Shown piece after piece: positions 26,375 through 35,448 of a stretch of DNA of 64,000 nt. Made by a program: the position numbers and the translations under genes. The notes under the pieces are model-generated. The model ran no database searches. It had not been told where the DNA came from and saw only the letters and a list, made by a program, of their open reading frames with translations. This DNA comes from Roseovarius pelagicus (GTDB lineage Bacteria; Pseudomonadota; Alphaproteobacteria; Rhodobacterales; Rhodobacteraceae): assembly GCF_025639885.1 (NCBI RefSeq), contig NZ_CP106738.1, positions 558,001-622,000 on the forward strand, in the 5' to 3' direction. Within the stretch, counting starts at the first letter, position 1, and every line of letters begins with the position of its first letter.

Positions 26375-28932
26375 CTTCGCACCCCGCCCAAAAACAACGA
26401 CCCGGCAAACAACGCCGCAGCCAACCCTGCAAACCAAGGCCAAAGTGGCACGGGCCGCAATTCGGCGCGCGCACGCATCAAATCTGGCACCGCCACCGCA
26501 AGATCGATACCACCGCTCGCCGCCCGTATTTCACTCAACAAAAGGTTGTTCACACCGAATCCAAAAGCTTCCTGCGTCGATGCTGGGTTCCAGTTTTCTC
26601 GCGAACGCGCGGGCAATCGTATCGGAATTTCTTGTACTTCGCCGTTCCCCAAATCCACCATCAAGTTACCCCGCATGGTTGTGTTTGACAAGCTGATCCG
26701 ACCGATCCCTTCAAACGCGCCAAAGGCGTCTTGCGCACGCATCGAAAGACCCGTGCTGGAGCCATCGGGTAGCAAAATCGCGACAGAGATCCTTGCTGGA
26801 ACGGGACCGCCCCCAAGCGGGGTTATCCGTACCTTGAGGTCTTCGCCACTCAGCGACAAGTCGATGTCAAATCGCTCCGGATCGTCCCAAGCGGCCAGCT
26901 CATCCAAAACCGTACTGGCCCAGCCCTGTGGCCCCACTGGCAAACCAATCGGTACCGATCCCAGAAACACACCTGTCTTGAGCGACGTCAATTTGGGTTC
27001 CCGCCGAAACGCCAGAACCGGCGCACGTGGAGGGTCCGCCATGATGCTCAAATGACTGCTTTCAGGCCTCGGATAGCTCAACGCGATGCCACCCACCGGC
27101 AAACGCATCTCAAAGTGCGATACCTCGTCGGCAGGAATGACCTCAAGCGGCCCATCCCGCCAGAACTCCTCGCGCGGTTCTGGCTTGAAAGCCTTGAATT
27201 CGATCCTCCCCAACTGGGTCGCTGTGCGGATCGGCACCTGTTCACCCCAGTTTGTATCGATTCCCGGCAAAGGTTCATTCGCGACACCAATGGCCGTGGT
27301 AAAGCAAATAGGGCGGCCCTTGATCTGATCGCGCTCGTACCCGCCGTCCCCGATGATAAATAATGCGCAATTGTTGCCGCGCAAAAGCCGCGCCTGATTG
27401 ATCGCCGCCTCTATCATGGTGTCACCGCCAACACTCAGATCAGCGATGGCGCGACGCGCTCGCGCCACCTCTGACGGCGGCATGGACGATGCCGTAAACG
27501 CCAGCCCGGCGCCGCTTGAAAACGACACGATGGTCAATGAATCCTGCGGTCGCACCGCATCAATGACCTTGTTCGCGGCCTCGCGGGCGACGCTCATATA
27601 TGGCCCCATCGATCCCGAAGTATCGATGATAATCAACAGATCGCGTTTTGGCGGCTGACGGATATAGAGCGCCGGATCGCTGTTGACCGGCAGCACCTCA
27701 CCTAAAACTGTTTCTTCCCAATCCGCCAGACGTTGTTGATCCTCTCGGTTACCGCGCAGCGGCCCGTTGACCAGAAACAGCCCAACACCACCCGCCGCCG
27801 CCTCAGATAGCCGCTGGTCAGTGCCGCTTGGAAAATTAATGGGCTCCAAACCGTCGATCACAACGACATCATATGTTCCGAAATCCACGTCATCACCTGG
27901 CGAAGCCCGCTCAATGAGGAAGCGAGCTGGATCGGCGCCGTCCACCCAACTTGCACCGCCGAATACCAGAGCGCGCGCCGGACCACGCACCAGCGTGTAG
28001 ACGTGTTCAGTTCGCAGCGGTTCCCCTTTCCCTTGAGAAAACCCGAGGTCAACGAAGTTCAGCCCGCGTTCGGGAAACTCCACCGGGATACGTACGGCCA
28101 TCGGCCTGCCCGCATCTGCAACATCGCGCTCGGGTTCAGCCAAGCCGTTGATCCCCCAACGGAGCACCCCGCCGCCTTGCAACGTTGCCCGCAAAACCGC
28201 AGGGCGGCCGATGGCCTGATCCGGCCCGATGTTATGGGACAAAAGACCCATCGCAGGCTGCAAAGACCCCACCCCCAGCGTATGGATCGCAACCCCCGAC
28301 TGCGCTGCGGTCTCTGCCGCCGCCAATATGTCTCCGTCTGTCTCCAGCCCGTCGCTGATCAAGAAAATCATGCCCGCACCTGGACCATCTGCGATGTCCG
28401 CCATTCCAGCTTCCACCGCTCGGGCCAGATTGCTTGTGTTGGCCAACGCGCCGAGATCAGCCGACCGGATACTGGCCGGCAGGTCGGACAGGCTCGTATC
28501 AGCCGAAATACTTCGCGTCGTTGCTCCAAAGGCGCGCACGGACCCTCGCCAGTCTGCCTCTTCCGGCAGCGACTCTGCGATATCCTGCAGTCGGCTCGCG
28601 ACGATCTCGCGCGCGTCGTTCACCGCTCCGTCGCCATCCCTGCGGACACTCTCGGATGCGTCGATCAGCACGGCTACCCGCCCGCCGGGCGGCGGGTCTC
28701 CCAAAGGCTGGAGCACTGGCAATCCTGTGGCGGTCGCCAATAGGATCGCCGCCAAAGACACAAGTGCCGCACCAACCGCCTGCGCCATCGGTACCCGGCG
28801 TCGAAAAGCCCAGAAAATCGAAAGGGCAATAACAAGCACGGCAAACACAGTCGCAAGCATGGGAAGCCATCCCGCCGCTTCGCATAGAAGCGCCATGTCC
28901 CACACCACCAGACCCTGCATCCAATCACACAT
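26371..28932 (-). CDS. Tandem-VWA membrane protein with glutamine-amidotransferase-like insert
   Basis: An 853-residue protein starting at ATG 28932 (8-base overlap ATGTGTGA with the upstream gene). Two transmembrane helices lie at ~23-42 and ~50-75, and one at the very C-terminus (LWPWFAGLAAALFAGSLFLG). A first VWA domain (~85-240) keeps a metal-site motif DASES; a GATase1-like segment (~318-420, with ALVFGG and YDVVVIDGLEP) follows; a second VWA domain has the classical DTSGSM at 437-442. BatA/BatB-type proteins next to MoxR and DUF58 are similar, but two VWA domains in one chain are unusual. It is predicted to present its metal-site domains between the two membrane anchors. Confidence 0.88.
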   Translation of the reverse strand: MCDWMQGLVVWDMALLCEAAGWLPMLATVFAVLVIALSIFWAFRRRVPMAQAVGAALVSLAAILLATATGLPVLQPLGDPPPGGRVAVLIDASESVRRDGDGAVNDAREIVASRLQDIAESLPEEADWRGSVRAFGATTRSISADTSLSDLPASIRSADLGALANTSNLARAVEAGMADIADGPGAGMIFLISDGLETDGDILAAAETAAQSGVAIHTLGVGSLQPAMGLLSHNIGPDQAIGRPAVLRATLQGGGVLRWGINGLAEPERDVADAGRPMAVRIPVEFPERGLNFVDLGFSQGKGEPLRTEHVYTLVRGPARALVFGGASWVDGADPARFLIERASPGDDVDFGTYDVVVIDGLEPINFPSGTDQRLSEAAAGGVGLFLVNGPLRGNREDQQRLADWEETVLGEVLPVNSDPALYIRQPPKRDLLIIIDTSGSMGPYMSVAREAANKVIDAVRPQDSLTIVSFSSGAGLAFTASSMPPSEVARARRAIADLSVGGDTMIEAAINQARLLRGNNCALFIIGDGGYERDQIKGRPICFTTAIGVANEPLPGIDTNWGEQVPIRTATQLGRIEFKAFKPEPREEFWRDGPLEVIPADEVSHFEMRLPVGGIALSYPRPESSHLSIMADPPRAPVLAFRREPKLTSLKTGVFLGSVPIGLPVGPQGWASTVLDELAAWDDPERFDIDLSLSGEDLKVRITPLGGGPVPARISVAILLPDGSSTGLSMRAQDAFGAFEGIGRISLSNTTMRGNLMVDLGNGEVQEIPIRLPARSRENWNPASTQEAFGFGVNNLLLSEIRAASGGIDLAVAVPDLMRARAELRPVPLWPWFAGLAAALFAGSLFLGGVRR

Positions 28933-30559
28933 TGCCCCGCCCCCAAACCAGCCCACCAGCGCGCTCGGCCAATAACAGCAGCAAACCGAAAGCAAACAGC
29001 CAAGGTTCCCAGCGAAGACGGTTTGCGCGGTTCTCATCTGGCGGCACCGCATCGACTAGCGGCGGTTCGTCAAGGGCGGCTAGCGTTGGCGCCGGAGCCA
29101 ACGCGCGCGCGGTGTCGCTCTCCGCCCGCGCCTCCGCGATCGGCTCTCCATCCATCGTCACATACTGCAATACGGGCGCTGCGGGAATCGCCTCCTGCGC
29201 AACCCAGGACAAGGCATTGTAAAACATCAACCGTGCCAGCGCCCGGACGTCCGGTGATCCTTGGGCTGACGGGTCCGGCACAATGACGCCGCGCGGGCTT
29301 TGCCGTTCAGCCAACCAGACATCGCCCGAAGCATCGGGGCGAATAATTGACCGGAAGCCGTCCGGAGCCCTGATTGCACGCGGCGCGTTGGTTTCCAGAA
29401 CATCGAAGTTCACTCCGTTCAATACCGGATGATCCTGCATAAACGGCCCAATCGTATTGCCCGCGCCTGACGGGTTCGGCCAGCCCGCATAGGTCAACAC
29501 GAATGGTCCTTTCGGCAGCGCCAGTCCTGGCCCCCCGTATGGCGCAACTACAATCGCGGAAGCGTCTGGCGTTGGTGGTGCAAACGCGCCGGGGCGTGCC
29601 ATGTTCGCCAATCTCCAATCCACCGCCACCCGCTCAACGTCGCCCAGTATCATCTCTACGTGATCATCAAGCGCCAGGGCTCCGCCCTTTACAACCTTCA
29701 GCTGATAGCGCCCTGACCCAGCATATGGCACCACCCCGATCCAGCCGCCAATGCGCTCTTCGTCGCGCCGCAACGCAACCTCTGACCGCCCTCCCGGCCC
29801 CTCCACCGCGACTGTGACATCGCCCGGGCCCACCCCAAATCCCGCGACTTCGACGACCAACTCCGGCGCGCGGTTATGGAGAGCGCCTAAGTTAACCCTG
29901 ACATCCCATATTGCGAGGTTGTCCGCAGGCTCCCCGATCTGATACCAGACCAGATAGCCCGCATGCCGCGCTTCCGGGACAATCCTTGCTGCCAGGTCAG
30001 ACACCACCACCACATGGCTCGGCGCGCGCCCGCACGGTCCTTCCACACCGATCGCGCCAAACAAGGCGGCTACGGGTTGACCGCCGACATCAGGTTTCAA
30101 TTCGGCCAAGACCGCCCCGATGCTTCCAGCTTCGACCAAGCGCGGCGCAGGTCCCGTCACCACCATGTCGAGACATCCCCCTTGTTCGGTTTCAAACCGT
30201 CCGACAGCCTCTCGAACAGCATCCGCGGCCCTTGCCACCCTCTCCCCCACCCCCATGGAGCCGCTGACATCCAGCACGATACGCAGGTGCCGATGCTCCG
30301 TCGCGTCACGTTCGCGCACAGCGAAACTCATCGGAAAAAGCGCCAACGCCACCAGACCGACAATCGCCAGCCGCAACCAAAAGAGAAGCGACACAATCAG
30401 ATTGCGCAGCGAAAACTTGCGCTTGGGCGCATGGCTCTCAGGGGGAACAGGCATCAAATGCGCAACCGATACGCGGATATCCCGATAGTTCGGCCTGACC
30501 ATGTGAAAGCCGATCACCGCACCAAGTGCGACCAAGGACAATATCCCCAGGCCCATCAT
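28925..30559 (-). CDS. BatA-like VWA membrane protein
   Basis: A 544-residue protein. It begins with a BatA-type N-terminus (membrane helices at ~3-20 and ~54-77, with the conserved HAPKRKFSLRNL between them), followed by a VWA domain with DVSGSM at 97-102. A central beta-rich region (~200-330) and a GATase1-like region (~330-430) lead to a C-terminal transmembrane helix (LFAFGLLLLLAERAGGL). VWA domains bind partner proteins through a metal ion; in Bat operons they work with MoxR and DUF58. The start is ATG 30559, 3 bases after the DUF58 stop. Confidence 0.9.
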   Translation of the reverse strand: MMGLGILSLVALGAVIGFHMVRPNYRDIRVSVAHLMPVPPESHAPKRKFSLRNLIVSLLFWLRLAIVGLVALALFPMSFAVRERDATEHRHLRIVLDVSGSMGVGERVARAADAVREAVGRFETEQGGCLDMVVTGPAPRLVEAGSIGAVLAELKPDVGGQPVAALFGAIGVEGPCGRAPSHVVVVSDLAARIVPEARHAGYLVWYQIGEPADNLAIWDVRVNLGALHNRAPELVVEVAGFGVGPGDVTVAVEGPGGRSEVALRRDEERIGGWIGVVPYAGSGRYQLKVVKGGALALDDHVEMILGDVERVAVDWRLANMARPGAFAPPTPDASAIVVAPYGGPGLALPKGPFVLTYAGWPNPSGAGNTIGPFMQDHPVLNGVNFDVLETNAPRAIRAPDGFRSIIRPDASGDVWLAERQSPRGVIVPDPSAQGSPDVRALARLMFYNALSWVAQEAIPAAPVLQYVTMDGEPIAEARAESDTARALAPAPTLAALDEPPLVDAVPPDENRANRLRWEPWLFAFGLLLLLAERAGGLVWGRGNV

Positions 30560-30562
30560 CGC

Positions 30563-31552
30563 CTAACCCGACCGAGACATTAGCGCGCGCCAGGCCCGGT
30601 TTTCGGGCAAGGCAGTGCGGAACCATGCGCGCGCCGACCCCGCATCAAACCCCGCATCCGCGGGATACCGGATCGGTTCGTCGGGCCAGATCATCCCCTG
30701 CCCGCCCCATCGGGCGCGAAACGTCACACGCCGTTCGGCCAGACGCGCCTCTACTTGGGCCAGATATGCCTCCGGGGCATCAAACATGGTTTCACCGAAG
30801 CTTTTTCCTGCCAGGGCTCGCAAGCGGAACGGCTGCGCCTTCAGCAAGGCGCGCTCATGCGGCCAGCTATCGATCTCCACCACGTGGAAACTGCGAAACC
30901 CTTTCTGCGCGCGTCGCACAAAACCTGCCAGCGCCCCGTCGGGATCATCTCCCAACGCATCCGTCACAAAAACAACCGCCGCTGCCGGGCGCAAATGTCG
31001 CTCCACGTCGGACAGTTGTGCCTTTGGCACCGCTTGCCAATCGTCATTTGTTAGAGCTGCGTCCAGCGCATCGCGCACCATCGTCTGCATACACGCAAAT
31101 CCTGCCGACCCTTCGATCCGGATCGCCCTGCCGTCGCCCCCAAACACTGGTGCCACAAAAACCCGGTCCAGCTCCGCCAGCGCGACTTGCAACAAACAGG
31201 CGGTGATCCACGCTGCCACGCCCAATTTGGGCACAGAAACCGGCAGACGCATCGCGGGCCTGCAATCCAGCAATACGATCAGCGTCCGCCGTTCCTCCGC
31301 TTCGAAGGACTTCGCAACCAGATCCCATTTGCCGCCCTTGCGCGCAGAGGCCGCCCAATCCACGCTGCGAATATCCTCGCCAAAGCTGTAATCGCGATAC
31401 TCTCGAAATTCGAGCGACTGACCCATGCGCCGCCGCAAATGCGGCCCCAGCCCCGCGCTTGGCGCGTATTTGCGCAAATGAAGCCTAAGATTGCGCAAGG
31501 CCGTCGCGCCAATCGGTGCATTCAGGGGAAATGGCTTGGTCGCCGCCATCAA
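30563..31552 (-). CDS. DUF58 family protein (MoxR/VWA adaptor)
   Basis: A 329-residue protein with the DUF58 signature SLEFREYRDYSFGEDIRSVD at ~46-65, followed by a VWA-like fold whose metal site is degenerate (LLDCRPAM at ~94-101 in place of DxSxS). DUF58 proteins are regular partners of MoxR ATPases. The start overlaps the MoxR stop (ATGA). Unlike some DUF58 proteins it lacks N-terminal membrane helices and is probably cytoplasmic. Confidence 0.92.
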   Translation of the reverse strand: MMAATKPFPLNAPIGATALRNLRLHLRKYAPSAGLGPHLRRRMGQSLEFREYRDYSFGEDIRSVDWAASARKGGKWDLVAKSFEAEERRTLIVLLDCRPAMRLPVSVPKLGVAAWITACLLQVALAELDRVFVAPVFGGDGRAIRIEGSAGFACMQTMVRDALDAALTNDDWQAVPKAQLSDVERHLRPAAAVVFVTDALGDDPDGALAGFVRRAQKGFRSFHVVEIDSWPHERALLKAQPFRLRALAGKSFGETMFDAPEAYLAQVEARLAERRVTFRARWGGQGMIWPDEPIRYPADAGFDAGSARAWFRTALPENRAWRALMSRSG

Positions 31553-32721
31553 AACCGCGCCATGTTGGATGCCTGATTCAGTGCAGCGCGGAACTCTGCG
31601 TCATAGCCCTCCCGCGCGGGCGCACAGATTGCCACAAATTCGCGCACCAGATTGTCGTGCGTGTCTGCTTCCCTACCGCTCTGGTCATAGGGAATGTCAA
31701 ATTTCATACGATGGCGCAGCACAGGTAGCGCAACCTTGGCCAAGGCCTGGGTCGTCTTGACGGGTAGTTGGCTCGGCTCGCCGGGGTCGATCTCATGCAC
31801 CGCCGCCCATCCCAATGTCGCCAACGTCAGTGAGGTTGCCGCCCGCGGCCCCAACTCATAGCGCAAACGATCGCGGCGAAACTCCCGTAGTTTCTCCAGT
31901 GTCACGCCAGCCACACCTTGCACTCCGTCGAAATCCCCAACTGACGCCATAACGATGTTCAAAATGTGGGTCTGGACATCTGCATTCGGCGTTGTCGCAC
32001 GCAAGCCCCGCCCCAAACGATGCAGATTGGCCAGACTCTGATCCATGCTCCAGCGCGGCCTGTCCTTGTCGGAGTCACCGTCCCGTCCCGCGCCGGTGTC
32101 TTTGGCAATAATCGCCGACAGCGTATCACGCTTTGGAAACGGCATCACTGCCTTGAACAGGAAACGGTCAAGCTGTGCCTCTGGCAACTCATAAGTGCCT
32201 TCTTGTTCAACTGGGTTCTGCGTTGCCATGACCATAAAAGGCGGGTGCACCGTCATCGATGTGCCATCGCGGACCTCTTTCGGTTCAGCCAGCGCATAGC
32301 GCTGCCCCAGAACCGTGACCTGAAATTCCGCCATTGCCTCCAGCATGGCGGCTTGCGTTTTGGGCGTGGCCCGGTTGATCTCATCAGCCAAGAGCAAACG
32401 ACAAAAGATCGGCCCGGGCTGAAACACAAGGCGCCCCTCATCGTCAGGCATCTTGGTACCGGTAATGTCCGACGGCATCAGATCAGGCGTAAACTGGATT
32501 CGTCCCACATCCTCGCGCGGGAAATCCATCGCCGCAGACAGCGACCGGATAAGTGCCGTTTTCCCAAGGCCTGGATTGCCTTCCAGTAAGACATGCCCGC
32601 GCACCACCATGGCCACCAACAGAAGGTTGATGATGCCATCGATGCCGTTCATGTCCTCTTTCACGCGATCCCGGATCGAATGAAGCCAGAGCAGTTCCGC
32701 CTTAGAAATCATATCAGACAT
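31549..32721 (-). CDS. MoxR-family AAA+ ATPase (classical)
   Basis: A 390-residue MoxR ATPase. Walker A GNPGLGKT is at 48-55, Walker B LLLADE at 109-114, sensor 1 ATQNP at 166-170, followed by the MoxR hallmark EQEGTYELPEAQLDRF. I chose ATG 32721 with AGGG upstream; the frame opens at a TTG at 32745. MoxR proteins act as chaperone-like ATPases for metal-dependent or multi-subunit complexes and usually pair with DUF58 and VWA proteins, as here. A ~15-residue Asp/Gly/Lys-rich loop (residues ~211-222) is an insertion between the AAA+ core and lid. Confidence 0.94.
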   Translation of the reverse strand: MSDMISKAELLWLHSIRDRVKEDMNGIDGIINLLLVAMVVRGHVLLEGNPGLGKTALIRSLSAAMDFPREDVGRIQFTPDLMPSDITGTKMPDDEGRLVFQPGPIFCRLLLADEINRATPKTQAAMLEAMAEFQVTVLGQRYALAEPKEVRDGTSMTVHPPFMVMATQNPVEQEGTYELPEAQLDRFLFKAVMPFPKRDTLSAIIAKDTGAGRDGDSDKDRPRWSMDQSLANLHRLGRGLRATTPNADVQTHILNIVMASVGDFDGVQGVAGVTLEKLREFRRDRLRYELGPRAATSLTLATLGWAAVHEIDPGEPSQLPVKTTQALAKVALPVLRHRMKFDIPYDQSGREADTHDNLVREFVAICAPAREGYDAEFRAALNQASNMARF

Positions 32722-32741
32722 GACACACCCTAAATGTTGGC

Positions 32742-34664
32742 TCAATTCTCAACGGCATTCTCAAGTTCCTTGATCCAAGATGGTATTCTTTGTGTCGGGG
32801 GCTTTGCGGGCAACAGGTTTTCGGGATACTCGGGCAAATCGCCCTGAAAAATCGTCAACCCCTCCGGGGCGGCACCTGACGCCGCGAACGGGTGAGATTG
32901 GCCTGTGGGGTCAAAACCCTCTGCTTCAACCTCGTTACCGTCTCCTGCCGCCGAGCCGCCCTGCACAGCGTTTGCTGTTTCCTCGCTGCTGCCGTCCGGG
33001 GCTGGTTGCTCAGCGACCCGGCTGTCGTCGCCCGATAAGTCCGAACCTTCGCCGGCAACAGCCAAGTCCGCCTGCTCCTCACTACTGCCACTGGCTTCGG
33101 GGCGCGTGGCTGCGGCATCAGGCGCGCCACCGTCAATGCTATCTTGATCTCCACCGCCGTTTTCGGTCTCCACATCTGCGTTGTCCTCCGTGCCGGTACC
33201 GCCATCCTTAGCATCACCTTGCTCGTCGGCAGCTTCTCCATCGCCGTCATCGCCTTGTTGCCCGTCCTGCGCACCATCCGAAGGAAGTTCCTCACTTCCC
33301 GCTTGCCCGTCCGGCGCGTTCTCTTCGCCGTTCGTGCCCTGTTCACCTTTTTGCACGCCCTCCGATGCAGCGTTCTCGCGCGCCTCGCCTCCCTGTCCTT
33401 CAGATTGACCACCTTCAACGTTGTCGCTCCGTTGCCCCTCCTGACCGTCTTCCGGTGCGGCTCCGTCTCCACCATTCTGACCGTCAGAAGAACCGCTTTC
33501 GCCATTTTTCAAAGGTGCCTCGCCCGACTCTTGCTCGGACGGCGCAGTTTCACCCGTTTCTCCTGGCTCTGTGCCCTCTCCGCCGTCTGTCCTATCCGTG
33601 CCATCGATTTCCTGCCGCTCTTGGCCCTGCCCGCCGTCTCCGTCGGTCTCCGCGTTCTGGCCTGTATCTCCCTGGCCTTCGCCTGATTGACCGTTCTTCT
33701 GGTCCGCTTTATCCGACGCACCGCCCTGCCCGTTTCCGTTCTCTCCGTCGCTTTCCCGTTCGCCGCCACCGCATTCGTCTCGGTCATTTGACGAAGGGTC
33801 TGTTTGGTCTTCGTCCTGTTTCTCTTCCTCCTCCGGCGGAACTTGTTCGGACGCCCCCGTCAGAAACGTCAGCGGTGATGGCAAAGGTGGCAGAACGTTC
33901 AGCGGCAGCCAGAGCGCTAGCGCCCAGGCAATCAGTCCGGCGCTCAAACCATGCCAGGAAAGACCCGACATTGCCTTGAAGCGCCATGCCATCCGCGCGC
34001 CGAACAAGGACAATTCTTGCTCGGCGAGCTTCGGCCAAAACGCTGCCCCGTCCCGCAGCACGCCCAAAACCTCAATGGCCGCCGCCGACCCTTCCGGCCC
34101 ATGGGTCCGCTTTAGCGCCTCGTCCACGCGCCAGGAATGGCGCAGCCTCGCCAGCGCCTCCCGTCCCAACCTAGTGCGTTGCGAAGGAGCTGGTTCCATC
34201 AATGTGACGGCCGCTTCCGCGCCTTTATGTAGCCGCAAGCCCGACCCCGCAACGATCGTTGCAATCAGAAGTCCAGGGCCCATGAACAGTGCCGATATGG
34301 GCAGTCCGAACTGCGTTCGCGCCAAAGTTGCCATCACCAAGAGCCAGCCGCCCGCCGCGATAAGATGCCCTGCTCGGAAGCGCGTCCTTGCCACTCGCGC
34401 CAGCCGCCGCACGTCGTCGGTACCGGCATGCTCAAATCGCTCATGACGCGCCACCACTGCGCGCCATAGAAGCGCCACTGTAGCCGTGCTGATCAGCGCG
34501 GACGTCACACCCAAAACCGCGATCACCAAAGCCCAATCGACCAAAGCCGCTTGTCGCCCCGCGGCTGCCGATGCCACAAGCACGCAAACCAGCCAGACCA
34601 AACCCAGGACCGCTGGACCCAAAACATGAAAAATCGCTTTAATTTGTCCCAAGTCGAAGACCAA
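32742..34664 (-). CDS. Multi-pass membrane protein with very long acidic Gly/Glu/Asp/Gln-rich tail
   Basis: A 640-residue protein, first gene of the large operon. It shows five hydrophobic helices (about 10-32, 42-68, 98-117, 120-141 and 235-262). From ~275 to ~590 the chain is low complexity, dominated by Gly, Glu, Asp, Gln, Ser and Asn, strongly acidic and surely disordered. It ends with a more ordered patch (GLTIFQGDLPEYPENLLPAK, then PSWIKELENAVEN). With five helices the tail and the N-terminus would be on opposite sides of the membrane. The start is uncertain: TTG 34664 directly follows an in-frame stop, and no ATG is near. I do not recognise the family; a hydrophobic substrate or regulator of the adjacent MoxR ATPase is one possibility. 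Confidence 0.75.
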   Translation of the reverse strand: MVFDLGQIKAIFHVLGPAVLGLVWLVCVLVASAAAGRQAALVDWALVIAVLGVTSALISTATVALLWRAVVARHERFEHAGTDDVRRLARVARTRFRAGHLIAAGGWLLVMATLARTQFGLPISALFMGPGLLIATIVAGSGLRLHKGAEAAVTLMEPAPSQRTRLGREALARLRHSWRVDEALKRTHGPEGSAAAIEVLGVLRDGAAFWPKLAEQELSLFGARMAWRFKAMSGLSWHGLSAGLIAWALALWLPLNVLPPLPSPLTFLTGASEQVPPEEEEKQDEDQTDPSSNDRDECGGGERESDGENGNGQGGASDKADQKNGQSGEGQGDTGQNAETDGDGGQGQERQEIDGTDRTDGGEGTEPGETGETAPSEQESGEAPLKNGESGSSDGQNGGDGAAPEDGQEGQRSDNVEGGQSEGQGGEARENAASEGVQKGEQGTNGEENAPDGQAGSEELPSDGAQDGQQGDDGDGEAADEQGDAKDGGTGTEDNADVETENGGGDQDSIDGGAPDAAATRPEASGSSEEQADLAVAGEGSDLSGDDSRVAEQPAPDGSSEETANAVQGGSAAGDGNEVEAEGFDPTGQSHPFAASGAAPEGLTIFQGDLPEYPENLLPAKPPTQRIPSWIKELENAVEN

Positions 34665-34762
34665 TCACCTTGACGCCATTCAGAATCTTTTTCGCACTTG
34701 CGATCAGGTTTTTGAAGCCTACTTCCGATTGTAGCGCGATGTCATTGCTGTGCGACCGAAAG
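34665..34762. other. Leader/promoter region of the large operon
   Basis: About 98 bases between the first operon gene and the IS3-family half element. It holds no gene. It must contain the operon's ribosome binding site and probably a promoter, unless transcription enters from the IS. TTTTTG/CTTCCG-type AT-rich stretches are present but I cannot name a clear promoter. Confidence 0.4.
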
Positions 34763-35447
34763 TGTCCCCGGTCGGGGGCTGATTTTCCGCGTTCTAATCA
34801 TACAGTAGGGCTAAATGCGCCTGCGGATTTCATCAGCGCCGCCGGGACTTTGTTCCCGATCGCGCCGTACGGTCGTTCTTCGTTGTAGTCTCTACGCCAA
34901 GCCTCCAACTTTTCGGCCGTATCATCAAGGCCCATGAACCAGTGCGCGTTCCGGCACTCCGCGCGGAACCTGCCGTTGAATGCTTCGGTGAATGCATTGT
35001 CCGTAGGCTTTCCGGGTCGCGAGAAGTCCAACACGACACCGCGATGATAGGCCCAGAGGTCCATGTCGCGGGAGATAAATTCGCTGCCTTGATCGACGCG
35101 GATCGTCTTGGGATAACCGACCTGGCCACACACACGATCCAGCGTCGTCACCACGTCCTCACCACGATAGCTGAACCGCGCATCGAGCACCGGGACGTAG
35201 CGCGAGAACGTGTCGACCACAGTCAGCACCCGGATTTTGCGCCCTGTTGCGAGCTGATCATGCACAAAGTCCATTGCCCAGACGTCGTTCGGTCTCACTG
35301 CGTCCTTGCGGTCCTCTCGCAGCTTTGCCTTTACCCGGCGTTTAGGTGTCTTGTTGCGCAGCTGCATACCCAACTCCTTGTAAATCCTGTAAGTCCTCTT
35401 GGCGTTGATGTCCCAGCCCTCACGTCGTAGCAGAACGTGAACGCGCA
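34763..35447 (-). mobile_element. IS3-family element, 3' half only
   Basis: The right end TGTCCCCGGTCGGGGGCTGA begins at 34763 and resembles the inverted left end of element B at 9586 (both TG then CGGG then GATTTTCC). It carries the C-terminal catalytic half of orfB; the 5' half and orfA are missing. At ~35447 it is fused to a truncated methyltransferase gene. Confidence 0.75.
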
Positions 35448-35448
35448 T
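34798..35448 (-). pseudogene. IS3-family transposase orfB, C-terminal DDE half
   Basis: A 216-residue open frame whose first codons (MRVHVLLRREGW) correspond to the middle of IS3 orfB. DDE-domain marks are MDFVHDQLA with the first Asp, RVDQGSEFIS with the second, and FTEAFNGRFRAE with the Glu, followed by YNEERPYGAIG. The catalytic triad is present but the N-terminal DNA-binding part is absent, so it is not expected to transpose on its own. Confidence 0.85.

Noticed and set aside
33144..33979. Plus-strand frames rich in Leu, Ser and Arg opposite the acidic tail
   Set aside because: They mirror the low-complexity acidic coding region of the minus-strand membrane protein and have no start or RBS context.
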